Positions 9,027 through 19,809 of a stretch of 64,000 bases of DNA are shown piece by piece. The DNA comes from Mongoliitalea lutea (lineage in GTDB: Bacteria > Bacteroidota > Bacteroidia > Cytophagales > Cyclobacteriaceae): positions 650 through 64,649 of the forward strand of contig NZ_BMYF01000001.1 in the NCBI RefSeq assembly GCF_014652135.1, read 5' to 3'. The position numbers and the translations under genes are program-made. Each line of letters starts with the position of its first letter. Positions within the stretch are counted from its first letter, which is position 1. The notes below the pieces were generated by a model that saw only the letters and a program-made list of their open reading frames with translations, did not search any database and was not told the origin of the DNA.

Positions 9027-9505
9027 ATCAATGGATCTTCAAAGGCAATGGTTTTTGAATATTTCACCACCTCTACACCAAATTTGCTTAAGAAATCAAT
9101 GCCCTCATCTGTTGGTAACCCTTTGTATTCAGCGTAGGAATAGAGGTAAATCACCTTAACAATCCCCATACTGTAGATAATTCGGGCACAAGCCAAACAA
9201 GGTGCCAGTGTTACATACAATGTAGAGCCATCCACAGAAGCATTATTTTTTACCGCATATAAAATCGCATTCTGCTCAGCATGAATCGCTAAGGTACAAC
9301 TTCCCTTACTATCCCGTGCGCATCCTGTATCGGGAAATTCAACATCACAGTTATGAGTACCTGCAGGTGGACCATTGTATCCAATAGAAATAATCCGTGT
9401 TTCTTTGGTCAAAACTGCCCCTACATGTTTTTTGATGCAGTGTGAACGCTTGGCCAAATTCACTGCCAATTCCATAAAAATATCGTCAAAATGTGGTCTA
9501 TCCAT
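9023..9505 (-). CDS. Deoxycytidylate (dCMP) deaminase
   Basis: A 160-residue zinc deaminase of the ComEB/dCMP deaminase type, giving dUMP for thymidylate synthesis. The zinc site is explicit: His75-Ala-Glu77 with Glu as proton shuttle, and Cys103/Cys106 in PCLAC. The ETRIISIGYNGPPAG strand and the GCARDSKGSC segment before the HAE motif are also family features. Convergent with murB (4-bp overlap) and divergent from the DUF202 gene. Confidence 0.92.
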   Translation of the reverse strand: MDRPHFDDIFMELAVNLAKRSHCIKKHVGAVLTKETRIISIGYNGPPAGTHNCDVEFPDTGCARDSKGSCTLAIHAEQNAILYAVKNNASVDGSTLYVTLAPCLACARIIYSMGIVKVIYLYSYAEYKGLPTDEGIDFLSKFGVEVVKYSKTIAFEDPLI

Positions 9506-9572
9506 GCGTACTATCTCCTGAGTAAATCCTTAAAAGGTAATCAATATCACCTTTTATGCCTTCAAAAATACG

Positions 9573-9580
9573 TAAGTTTG
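9573..9580 (+). promoter_or_regulatory. Candidate -7 promoter box (TAAGTTTG)
   Basis: Fits TAnnTTTG 19 bp before the ATG of the DUF202 gene. The -33 region holds only a T-rich CCTTTT, so support is partial. Confidence 0.35.
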
Positions 9581-9599
9581 CAGCAAAACAACTAGAATT

Positions 9600-9881
9600 A
9601 TGTCAAAAGAAAACTTTACTGACGAAGAATTGATTGTACGGGATTATTTGGCCCGTCAGCGGACCTACCTAGCCAATGACAGAACCTTATTATCCTATAT
9701 CCGAACTGCCTTGTATTTTTTGGTTTCTGGAACTGCCTTATTTGAAGTGCAGGCTCTAGACCATGTAAGAGAGTTGGGATATGTTTCTTTTGGATTGAGC
9801 ATAGGGATGTTTATCCTAGGTTTTTTCACCTATTACAGGGTCAAGCGAAAACTGAAAAAACATTATTATCAAAAAATGTGA
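9600..9881 (+). CDS. DUF202 (YidH-like) small membrane protein
   Basis: A 93-residue inner-membrane protein. The N-terminal DYLARQRTYLANDRTLLSYI is the DUF202 signature, followed by two transmembrane helices (about 36-55 and 62-80) and a basic tail KRKLKKHYYQ. Function unknown. It lies 64 bp before terC in the same direction and may be co-transcribed. Confidence 0.85.
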   Translation: MSKENFTDEELIVRDYLARQRTYLANDRTLLSYIRTALYFLVSGTALFEVQALDHVRELGYVSFGLSIGMFILGFFTYYRVKRKLKKHYYQKM

Positions 9882-9945
9882 GCATAGTGAATTATCGATA
9901 AAATAGCTCAAATTTGCAGCAGTTTTCATCCTAATTCACACCCAC

Positions 9946-10923
9946 TTGAATTACCTACAAGAAGAAGGTTATGTGCTGATTGGTTTTGGTTTGGTTATCA
10001 TAGCCTTACTAGGACTTGATCTTTATGTGTTTAACAAAGAAGACCACAAGGTTTCCACTAAGGAAGCCTTCAATTGGTCTGTGGTATGGATCAGCATTGG
10101 TCTTTTATTTGGAGTTTATGTCTACCTCGATTTTGGAGGGGAAAAAGCCACTCAATATTATTCCGCTTTTTTGATTGAAAAGGCCTTGTCGGTAGATAAC
10201 CTTTTTGTATTTATCCTGATATTCCGCTACTTCAAAGTTCCTGATAAATACCATCATAAGGTTTTGTTTTACGGGATTTTAGGTGCAATTGTCATGCGTG
10301 CGATTTTCATCTTTGCCGGTGTAAAAATCATCAGCTTAACCTATTTACCCACCTTTTTTCTTGGGTCATTAGAAGTGAATCTGAATGTAGTCATGACGCT
10401 CTTTGGGATTTTCTTGCTAATTGCAGGAATTAAATCTTTTAAGGTTGAGGAGGAAGATGAACAAAAGGATTTTTCCAAATCACTAGGCACCCGATTGATT
10501 CATCAGTTATTCCGGGTAGACCCCAAGTATCATGGAGGAAATTTCTTTGTAAAAATCAATGGGAAACGCATGGCTACCCAATTATTGGTAGTCGTGGCAG
10601 TAGTGGAGTTTACTGATTTGTTATTTGCAGTAGATTCTATTCCCGCTATTTTCGCCATTTCTGATGATCCGATCATTCTATATACTTCAAATATTTTTGC
10701 CATTTTGGGCTTAAGGGCCTTATATTTTTTACTGGCCAATACGTTTGAAATGTTCCACTACCTGAAATATGGATTGGCATTCATTCTGAGCTTTATCGGT
10801 TTAAAAATGATTCTTTCAGCTATTTATCATGTGCCTTCCCCAATATCATTGGCCGTGGTAGGGATTGTACTCTTTTTGAGCATTGTTTTTTCTTTGAGAA
10901 AGTTTAAAGCGGAAAAAGCATAG
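9946..10923 (+). CDS. TerC/Alx-family integral membrane protein
   Basis: A 325-residue polytopic protein with seven to nine membrane segments. Conserved acidic motifs are EKALSVDNLFVFILIF near 80-95 and VVEFTDLLFAVDSIPAIFAI near 220-240, where Asp residues inside the helices form the presumed metal path of the TerC/Alx group (Mn2+ or Ca2+ export and redox protein maturation are reported for members). The length matches Alx (about 320). The start appears to be TTG, since no ATG precedes the first helix. Confidence 0.9.
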   Translation: MNYLQEEGYVLIGFGLVIIALLGLDLYVFNKEDHKVSTKEAFNWSVVWISIGLLFGVYVYLDFGGEKATQYYSAFLIEKALSVDNLFVFILIFRYFKVPDKYHHKVLFYGILGAIVMRAIFIFAGVKIISLTYLPTFFLGSLEVNLNVVMTLFGIFLLIAGIKSFKVEEEDEQKDFSKSLGTRLIHQLFRVDPKYHGGNFFVKINGKRMATQLLVVVAVVEFTDLLFAVDSIPAIFAISDDPIILYTSNIFAILGLRALYFLLANTFEMFHYLKYGLAFILSFIGLKMILSAIYHVPSPISLAVVGIVLFLSIVFSLRKFKAEKA

Positions 10924-11012
10924 ATAGTAAATGAGCGCATTTATGCCTCAAAATTTCCATTTATTCGATTAAATTAGTAGATTAAACAATCATTCACCAA
11001 CCAAAAACCTAT

Positions 11013-11918
11013 TTGAGACTTGCTGCTGTAGATATTGGGTCCAATGCCATCCGGCTCCAAATCACCAACGTTACCCAATTTGAAGGACAAATCAACTTTA
11101 AAAAGCTTGAATACCTACGTTTTCCCCTACGTCTGGGAATTGATGTATTTCATACCAAAAGAATCAGTGACACCAATCGAAGGAAATTTGTCAAATTGAT
11201 GAAAGCCTTCAAGTTACTGATTGACCTGTATGAGGTAGATGATTACATGGTCTGTGCTACCTCTGCGATGCGGGAATCAGAAAATGGAAGAGATATCGCT
11301 CATGAAGTCAAGGAAGATATCGGGCTCAAAATCCATATTATCGATGGAAATCAAGAGGCTGAAATGATTAATTTGGCTTTAAAAAGTTACCTTGATGAGC
11401 AGGCCTATTTACATATTGATGTGGGGGGTGGTAGTACGGAATTAAACATTTACAAAAACAAGCAAAAAGTAGCCGCCAAATCCTTTAAAATAGGCTCTGT
11501 TCGAGCCATGGAAGATATTGTACACCCATCTACCTGGAAACACATGAAGGATTTTATTCATGAACATATCCAACCAAAAGATAAAGTTGTATCTATTGGT
11601 ACAGGTGGAAACATTGCCAAGATTTTTGAACTTTCCAATCCACGGAAGAATAAAGAATTTTTGACCATCAAAAAGATTGAAGAGATTCAGCAATATTTGG
11701 CCTCTTTTTCTTACGAAGAGCGTGTAAATAAACTGAACTTAAATCATGACCGAGCGGACGTCATCATCCCTGCTTCTACCATTTATCTGAGCGCAATGAA
11801 GGCTGCTGCATCTTCCAAAATGCTGGTTCCTGATGTGGGATTGAAAGATGGTTTAATGCAAGTATTATACGAAAAAAACCTAAAGAAATTGAATGCTCAA
11901 AAATCTATAATCAAATAA
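11013..11918 (+). CDS. Exopolyphosphatase/guanosine pentaphosphatase-type phosphatase (short Ppx/GppA)
   Basis: A 301-residue member of the sugar kinase/Hsp70/actin-fold Ppx/GppA family. AAVDIGSNAIRLQI is phosphate loop 1, CATSAMRESENG and IDGNQEAEMI follow, and IDVGGGSTEL is phosphate loop 2. It has only the two actin-like subdomains and lacks the C-terminal helical domain of the roughly 510-residue E. coli Ppx, as in other short bacterial homologues. TTG start. It faces polyphosphate kinase across an 82-bp gap containing a shared hairpin, so polyphosphate synthesis and breakdown genes are convergent neighbours. Confidence 0.88.
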   Translation: MRLAAVDIGSNAIRLQITNVTQFEGQINFKKLEYLRFPLRLGIDVFHTKRISDTNRRKFVKLMKAFKLLIDLYEVDDYMVCATSAMRESENGRDIAHEVKEDIGLKIHIIDGNQEAEMINLALKSYLDEQAYLHIDVGGGSTELNIYKNKQKVAAKSFKIGSVRAMEDIVHPSTWKHMKDFIHEHIQPKDKVVSIGTGGNIAKIFELSNPRKNKEFLTIKKIEEIQQYLASFSYEERVNKLNLNHDRADVIIPASTIYLSAMKAAASSKMLVPDVGLKDGLMQVLYEKNLKKLNAQKSIIK

Positions 11919-11922
11919 AAAA

Positions 11923-11972
11923 TCCTGATAAGCGATTGAGTTCTGTCTCGAGAATTTAACAGCTTATCAGGA
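11923..11972. terminator. Bidirectional hairpin between ppx and ppk1
   Basis: Perfect 11-bp arms TCCTGATAAGC (11923-11933) and GCTTATCAGGA (11962-11972) enclose a 28-nt loop that itself contains the palindrome TCTCGAGA. An A-run lies to the left and a T-run to the right, so either strand could terminate here. Confidence 0.6.
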
Positions 11973-12000
11973 GAATTTTTAAAAGCATTTTTTAAGGTTT

Positions 12001-14157
12001 CTATGCCACGGAAACATCTACTAGTTTGACATTTTTAACATCATCGAGTTTGAGGTTAAAAAACTCTTGGTGGATATTGAAGATTGCTTCACCTTCCTTA
12101 GGCTGCTTGGGCACATAGGTTCCATCCTCCTGCATAATATATGAGTTAACATTATCCTTCAGGTTGAATGCCAAAATATTCATCAGCTGTTTTTCCAATA
12201 AAGGGTCCTCAATTCTAAAGAGTGACTCCAATCGCTTATCAAAGCTACGCACCATCATATCTGCACTTCCAGCATAGGTTCTGGTAGTTCCATTATTATG
12301 GAAATGATAGATTCTAGAGTGTTCCAAGAAATCCCCTACGATAGATAAAACCTCAATATTTTCACTGAGGCCTTTTCTTCCGGGTCTTAAACAGCAAATT
12401 CCTCGAATGATTAACTTCACAGGAACTCCTGATTGGGAAGCACGATACAGAGCGTAAATAATTTCTGAATCTTCCAATGAATTGACCTTGATGAAAATTC
12501 CCGAAGGAAGACCATTCCTAGCATTTTCTGCTTCAGTTTCGATAAATTCAATCAGCTGATTCCGCATATCCCGAGGAGCGGTGATTAGATTTTGATACGT
12601 TGTAGGCATGGAATGACCTGTGATAACATTGAAGAATTCAGATACATCATTGGCCAAGGTTTCATTTGTTGTCAATAATCCAATATCTGTATACAAACGG
12701 GCTGTATCCTCATTATAATTCCCTGAACCTAGATGTACGTATCTTTTGACATAATTTTCATCTTTTTTGACAATCAATAAAAGTTTGGTATGTGTTTTCA
12801 GGTTGGATATTCCATAAATCACAAAGCAACCCGCCTTTTGGAGTTTCTTCGCCTCTCGGATATTGTTTTCCTCATCAAATCTTGCCTTGACCTCGAAAAG
12901 TACGGACACATGTTTACCGCTTTCAGCAGCTCGGAGCAAGGCCTTGGTAATTCTAGAATCTTTGGCCAAGCGGTAGATGGTCATTTTGATCGCCATCACA
13001 TTTGGGTCATCCGCTGCCATTTCGATCAATTCTAAGATTGGATCAATATTGTTGTACGGATGATGCAGCAGGATATCCCGACCTTTTAATACATGAAAGA
13101 TATCATCTGTACCATCTTCCGGATAGGAAACTGGAGGAACAGGCGAAGGCATTTGTGGCAATTTGTCTTTAAAGCGTCTGTTGCCGATCATTTGCCATAA
13201 ACCCGTGAAATCCATCATACTAGCTCGCTCCACCTTGAAAATACTATCATCCAAAATATTCCAACGTTCCTTCAAGAGGTTAATCATCCATTTGGAATAG
13301 CCTTCTTCAATTTCTATCCTTACTACCCTACCGGTCTTACGCTCATTCAGCTTTCTTTTAACTTCTTCCAAAAAGTTTGCATCCATATCCTCCGATTCCT
13401 CTAGAGTAAAATCCCCATTTCTCGTAATCCTGAAAAGGTTAATGGACTCAATATTGACATTGCGGAAAAGTGAAATAATATTTTCTCGAATGACTTCCTC
13501 TATTGGAACATAAATCATCATATCTTCCCGCTCCACCTCGAAGAATCGTGGGATATTAGCAGGAATCTGCACAAATGAAAGCTTACGATTTTCTTTTTTG
13601 TCCCCAGGAGCTAAGGTTACCACCCCAAATACCAACAACTTGTTCATCAGAATTGGGAAGGTACGATAGCCATCAAACACCATAGGCGTCAACATGGGAT
13701 ATACAGCCTTCATAAAGTAATTACGGATTATTTCCTGCTCTGAAGGCTGTAGATTCCGCACATTACTCAGCATAAAGCCAAATTCTGGAAGGCTTGGTAA
13801 TAAATTCTTTTGAAAATGTTCTTGTTGGGCTTTATGGAATTTTTGGCATTCCAACATCAGCTTCATCTTGAATGGCTCTTCCCTCAAACCGGAATAGTCC
13901 ACACGCTCTTTATCATAATCCAAATAGTTGTAAAGTGAACCTACCCGAATCATGAAAAACTCATCCAAGTTGGAAGCCGTAATGGCCAAAAACTTAAGTT
14001 TCTCAAAAATAGAACGAGACTCTTTTTTCGACTGATCAAGCACGCGTTCATTGAATTTTAGCCAACTCAAGTCTCTACTGACCAGATCCGAATTTTGGAT
14101 AATGGTGTTAAATTTATCTCTAGGGGTTATTGTTTTAGTTTCCATGACGTTTTCCAT
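12001..14157 (-). CDS. ppk1: Polyphosphate kinase 1
   Basis: A 718-residue kinase that polymerises the terminal phosphate of ATP into polyphosphate. The phosphorylated histidine is His456 in LKTHTKLLLIV, in the first phospholipase-D-like catalytic domain. The second domain carries FLEHSRIYHFHN. The N-terminal domains include SRDLSWLKFNERVL and TASNLDEFFMIRVG. The length is typical. An alternative ATG lies four codons in. It is convergent with the short ppx gene and downstream of gyrB in the same direction, but a strong terminator separates it from gyrB. Confidence 0.96.
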   Translation of the reverse strand: MENVMETKTITPRDKFNTIIQNSDLVSRDLSWLKFNERVLDQSKKESRSIFEKLKFLAITASNLDEFFMIRVGSLYNYLDYDKERVDYSGLREEPFKMKLMLECQKFHKAQQEHFQKNLLPSLPEFGFMLSNVRNLQPSEQEIIRNYFMKAVYPMLTPMVFDGYRTFPILMNKLLVFGVVTLAPGDKKENRKLSFVQIPANIPRFFEVEREDMMIYVPIEEVIRENIISLFRNVNIESINLFRITRNGDFTLEESEDMDANFLEEVKRKLNERKTGRVVRIEIEEGYSKWMINLLKERWNILDDSIFKVERASMMDFTGLWQMIGNRRFKDKLPQMPSPVPPVSYPEDGTDDIFHVLKGRDILLHHPYNNIDPILELIEMAADDPNVMAIKMTIYRLAKDSRITKALLRAAESGKHVSVLFEVKARFDEENNIREAKKLQKAGCFVIYGISNLKTHTKLLLIVKKDENYVKRYVHLGSGNYNEDTARLYTDIGLLTTNETLANDVSEFFNVITGHSMPTTYQNLITAPRDMRNQLIEFIETEAENARNGLPSGIFIKVNSLEDSEIIYALYRASQSGVPVKLIIRGICCLRPGRKGLSENIEVLSIVGDFLEHSRIYHFHNNGTTRTYAGSADMMVRSFDKRLESLFRIEDPLLEKQLMNILAFNLKDNVNSYIMQEDGTYVPKQPKEGEAIFNIHQEFFNLKLDDVKNVKLVDVSVA

Positions 14158-14210
14158 ACAATCCTTATCACGAGGAAAATTTTTATAAGTTTAAGCAATA
14201 AAAAAATAAT

Positions 14211-14237
14211 AAAAAAAGGGGCTACTGCCCCTTTTTT
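14211..14237 (-). terminator. Rho-independent terminator of gyrB
   Basis: The stem GGGGC (14218-14222)/GCCCC (14227-14231) is extended by A7/T6 flanks around a four-base loop. It lies just beyond the gyrB stop. The A/T symmetry lets it work on either strand; the minus-strand gyrB transcript is the obvious user. Confidence 0.9.
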
Positions 14238-14244
14238 ATAAATC

Positions 14245-16582
<2,338 letters not shown>

Positions 16583-17332
16583 ATGAACAGCATTTTGACC
16601 GCAGATTTGGTTGGTCTTGACAAGATCATCAACTCAGACCCAGTTGCCATTACCTTCTTCATAGGGTACATGGCTATGTTTGCTTCCGCAGTATTCTTCT
16701 TTGCTGAAAGAAACTCGGTAGATGGAAAGTGGAAGCTTTCCTTGCTTGTTTCCGGTTTGATTACCGGTATCGCAGCAGTTCATTATTACTATATGCGTGA
16801 TTTCTACTTGGAAACAGGTACTAGTCCAACGGCATTTAGATATGTGGACTGGACATTAACAGTTCCGTTGATGTGTGTGGAGTTCTACTTGCTAACCAAG
16901 CCGTTTGGTGCAAAAGGTAGTACCTTGACAAAACTGATCCTAGCCTCTTTATTGATGTTGGTAACTGGTTACATTGGAGAGACTTCCGGAATAGATAATA
17001 ATATCTTCTGGGGTGTGGTTTCAACTGTAGGTTACTTATACATTGTGTATGAAGTATTTGCAGGTGATGTTGCTAAACTAGCTAAGGATTCCAATAGCCC
17101 TGCCTTGGGAAGAGCGATGTTCTTGTTGAAAATCTTCATCACGCTAGGTTGGTCAATCTATCCAATCGGTTACATGGTATTGCCAGGCAACCTATTATCA
17201 GGTGTATTTGATGTAAGCAGCATTGACTTGTTCTACAACTTAGCAGATGCTATCAACAAAATCGGATTTGGATTGGTGATCTATTCCGTAGCAGTAGCAG
17301 AAACTGCGAAAAACAGAAAAGCAGTAGCTTAA
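16583..17332 (+). CDS. Light-driven proton-pumping rhodopsin (proteorhodopsin/xanthorhodopsin type)
   Basis: A 249-residue seven-helix type I rhodopsin of the inner membrane. Key residues by motif alignment: His67 (partner of the proton acceptor), Arg86, Asp89 (acceptor), Thr93, Glu100 (donor), Asp222, and Lys226, which forms the retinal Schiff base in DAINK. The Asp-Thr-Glu set indicates outward proton pumping, not the NDQ sodium or NTQ chloride types. Met97 at the spectral-tuning position predicts green absorption. Gly144 in FWGVVST aligns with xanthorhodopsin Gly156 and bacteriorhodopsin Trp138, so the carotenoid-antenna fenestration may be open. crtY and blh follow and would supply retinal. 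Confidence 0.96.
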   Translation: MNSILTADLVGLDKIINSDPVAITFFIGYMAMFASAVFFFAERNSVDGKWKLSLLVSGLITGIAAVHYYYMRDFYLETGTSPTAFRYVDWTLTVPLMCVEFYLLTKPFGAKGSTLTKLILASLLMLVTGYIGETSGIDNNIFWGVVSTVGYLYIVYEVFAGDVAKLAKDSNSPALGRAMFLLKIFITLGWSIYPIGYMVLPGNLLSGVFDVSSIDLFYNLADAINKIGFGLVIYSVAVAETAKNRKAVA

Positions 17333-17339
17333 TTTATTA

Positions 17340-17422
17340 AAGGCTGGCAATTGCCGAGTGTTGGATGAAGTGTCGGAAGGCAATCTTAGATACTTTTCTA
17401 AACAGCAGCAATTGTCAGCCTT
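17340..17422 (+). promoter_or_regulatory. Long inverted repeat between rhodopsin and crtY
   Basis: AAGGCTGGCAATTGC (17340-17354) and GCAATTGTCAGCCTT (17408-17422) can form a 15-bp RNA stem with one G-U pair. The 53-nt loop holds a further hairpin TTAGA (17386-17390)/TCTAA (17397-17401). It begins 8 bases after the rhodopsin stop and ends 22 bases before the crtY ATG. Possible roles are 3'-end protection of the rhodopsin mRNA, partial termination, or translational control of crtY. The run after the stem is only TTT. Confidence 0.6.
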
Positions 17423-17444
17423 TTCACATGAACAACACCCAACT

Positions 17445-18587
17445 ATGACCAGGTACGATTATATCATTTGTGGTTTTGGCTGTGCGGGTATGAGTTTACT
17501 CTATCAGCTCTTACAGAGTCCTTTTAAAAATGCACGTATTGCACTCATAGATGAATCTAACAAAAAAGCGAATGATCGAACTTGGTGTTATTGGGCAAAA
17601 GAACCAGTAGCAACTCATCCCAAATCCACTGAATTAATCGCTTGGGATGCAGTTCAAGTGCAGGTGGGAGAACATAAAATTGTTAAACAGTTGGACAGGT
17701 TACGATACTTTCATATCCGTTCTTCTGACTTTTACAAAGAAATTTTGTTACTGGCCGAAAAACACGAAAATGTAACTTTTATACAGGCCAAAGTGAATAC
17801 TATCGAAAACTTGGTTGATCAATCCACTGCTGTACATTTAGAAAATGGGATGGTCATTTATGGTGGAAAAACATTTAATAGCATTCCTTTAAACCAACAA
17901 TTGGAATCTAATACACTAAAACAAGTATTTTTAGGCTGGAAAATCAAAACAGATCAAACGGCTTTTGACCCATCTGTTCCAACATTAATGCATTTTCCAA
18001 ATGGGAAGTTTACTGCCAATGAATTCTTTTATATTCTTCCTTTCAATGAAAGCACAGCATTGGTAGAATATACACTGTATACCACACAAGAAACAACACT
18101 TGAGAAACTCAAAGAAAAGCTAGTTTCGTATTTGTCAACGACTTTAACCTGTTCGTATGAGATTCTATTTCAAGAACAGGGCGCAATACCCATGAGTACT
18201 AAAATCCAAGGAAAAACATCTAGCAAAAATATTATTGATATTGGCTCTATTGCCGGATGCATCAAGCCTTCCACGGGTTATACCTTTTATGATATTCAAA
18301 AACACAGTGAAGCATTAGTTCAACAACTTGTGAAAGAAGAGCACGTCTTCAAGGGTTGGATGCGAAAATCCCGGTTTGAGTTTTACGACAATATATTACT
18401 GAATATAGCCAAAAAGTGGCCAGAAAGCCTACCTTCTATATTCGCTCAAATGTTTCAGAAAAATCAAGGTCAACAAGTGCTTCGTTTTTTACATGAAGAA
18501 ACAAGCCTTTGGGAAGATTTACAGATTTTAGCACGGTTTAAATTCGGTATTTTCATCAAATCTCTGCTTCATTATGAAAAAAATTGA
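17445..18587 (+). CDS. crtY: Lycopene beta-cyclase CrtY
   Basis: A flavin-dependent lycopene cyclase of about 380 residues that turns lycopene into beta-carotene. The N-terminal dinucleotide-binding fold YDYIICGFGCAGMSLLYQLL and the following NDRTWCYW are CrtY hallmarks; GSIAGCIKPSTGYTF lies near the C-terminal third. The frame is open from a GTG at 17358, but that stretch codes for the inter-gene hairpin and is not family-like; ATG at 17445 is preferred. Its 3' end overlaps blh by 14 bp, implying coupled translation. The earlier carotenoid genes (crtE, crtB, crtI) are not in the window. Confidence 0.92.
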   Translation: MTRYDYIICGFGCAGMSLLYQLLQSPFKNARIALIDESNKKANDRTWCYWAKEPVATHPKSTELIAWDAVQVQVGEHKIVKQLDRLRYFHIRSSDFYKEILLLAEKHENVTFIQAKVNTIENLVDQSTAVHLENGMVIYGGKTFNSIPLNQQLESNTLKQVFLGWKIKTDQTAFDPSVPTLMHFPNGKFTANEFFYILPFNESTALVEYTLYTTQETTLEKLKEKLVSYLSTTLTCSYEILFQEQGAIPMSTKIQGKTSSKNIIDIGSIAGCIKPSTGYTFYDIQKHSEALVQQLVKEEHVFKGWMRKSRFEFYDNILLNIAKKWPESLPSIFAQMFQKNQGQQVLRFLHEETSLWEDLQILARFKFGIFIKSLLHYEKN

Positions 18588-19449
18588 AGCTTCATCCAAG
18601 ACCTTTGCAATTGCATTTGGATTGCTTTATCTCTTTTTTTTTCAGGAAAAAGAATGGATTTCCTATGTATTTTTTACCCTTGTCATGTTAACTGTAGGGA
18701 TATCCCATGGGGCAATTGATCATCTTTTGGTCAACCCAACTATACGGGGAAAAGAGCTATTATTGTTTGTCGGGAAGTATTTAGGGATTATGGGCGCTTA
18801 TTTATTGGTTTGGGTTCTATTTCCATTAGTAGGTCTACTCCTATTCATTAGCATGTCAGCTTATCACTTTGGGCAGTCTCATTATTTGAATGAGGTTCAA
18901 GATAAGAAATTTCAATTCAGTTATTTTTTAACGGGATTATTCTTTTTGCTGTTGATTCTCTGGGCTGATTTCGAACAGACGAGTGCTATTGTTGGATCGG
19001 TACTTATAATTGACGGGTATCAAGATTATTTGTTATACGCGGTGTTACTATCCGGATTTCTAAGCATCATCAGTGGCCTATTTAACTTCGGTAGAAGTTT
19101 CTTAAAATCACTGCCAGAGATTATAATCCTAGCGCTATTACTTTCTCACTTACCACTTTTACTGGGATTTGCTATTTACTTTGGCTTTTGGCATTCACTT
19201 CCAAGCATGATGGTTGAATATGAGGTGCTCAAAAAACAATGGCCAAGTAACCGTATCAAAAAATTCTTGTTTCAATTACTGCCTTTCACGGTTATTGCAC
19301 TTGTTGGTATGGCTATTATGATCTTCTTCCTAGCGAATAGAGTCAGTTCGGATACCCTTATTTTTATCTTCTTTGTAATGATTTCTTTGGTATCTGCTCC
19401 TCACATTTGGTACATGGATAAGTTTTTGATGGGAAACCCTCAAAATTGA
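18574..19449 (+). CDS. blh: Beta-carotene 15,15'-dioxygenase, Brp/Blh family
   Basis: A 291-residue polytopic membrane enzyme that cleaves beta-carotene into two retinals. The signature GISHGAIDHLL (His45, Asp49, His50) and histidines in SAYHFGQSHYL, FGFWHSLPS and SAPHIWYMD supply the presumed iron ligands across the helices. It overlaps crtY by 14 bp and completes the rhodopsin-crtY-blh unit, so the cell can make both the opsin and its chromophore from lycopene. Its 3' end overlaps the convergent CoA-binding protein gene by 10 bp. Confidence 0.93.
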   Translation: MKKIEASSKTFAIAFGLLYLFFFQEKEWISYVFFTLVMLTVGISHGAIDHLLVNPTIRGKELLLFVGKYLGIMGAYLLVWVLFPLVGLLLFISMSAYHFGQSHYLNEVQDKKFQFSYFLTGLFFLLLILWADFEQTSAIVGSVLIIDGYQDYLLYAVLLSGFLSIISGLFNFGRSFLKSLPEIIILALLLSHLPLLLGFAIYFGFWHSLPSMMVEYEVLKKQWPSNRIKKFLFQLLPFTVIALVGMAIMIFFLANRVSSDTLIFIFFVMISLVSAPHIWYMDKFLMGNPQN

Positions 19450-19805
19450 CCTGTGCTCAACAATACTAAATTACATGCAGGCCAAACATCTACCCCTGCT
19501 GCTTTGGCAAGATTCATGAGTTCTGGATTTTCAGTTCCTGGATTAAATACAATCCGCTGTGGTTTCAAGGAAATTATGTAATCGTACCACTCTTTTTGAT
19601 TATCAGGACCAACGTATAGTGTCACTGTATGCACATCAGTAATAGAGGGTTTTTCGCGAAGATTGAGTATTTCTTCCCCGAAAACTGTTCCTGATTTAAT
19701 CCCAACAGGAACAAACGGGATTTTACGCTCATGAAGCATTTCAGCTACTACGTACGCATACCGGGACGGATTGGGTGTTGCACCAATGATAACAGTTTTT
19801 TTCAT
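19440..19805 (-). CDS. CoA-binding domain protein (YccU-like)
   Basis: A 121-residue single-domain Rossmann protein. The N-terminal KKTVIIGATPNPSRYAY is the nucleotide loop of the CoA_binding_2 family, followed by the strand containing PFVPVGIK and the end motif NPGTENPE. Members bind CoA; the cellular role is not established. It is the last gene of a tight minus-strand operon, 4 bp after the GlsB-like acyltransferase, which hints at a link to acyl-CoA or acyl-chain metabolism (inference). Confidence 0.82.
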   Translation of the reverse strand: MKKTVIIGATPNPSRYAYVVAEMLHERKIPFVPVGIKSGTVFGEEILNLREKPSITDVHTVTLYVGPDNQKEWYDYIISLKPQRIVFNPGTENPELMNLAKAAGVDVWPACNLVLLSTGQF

Positions 19806-19809
19806 AGCA

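Noticed and set aside
12790-13035. Plus-strand open frame inside ppk1
   Set aside because: Antisense to the conserved catalytic region of ppk1; no signal or promoter supports it.
17358-17444. GTG-initiated extension of CrtY
   Set aside because: The 29 extra residues encode the inter-gene inverted repeat; the dinucleotide-binding fold begins right after the ATG at 17445.
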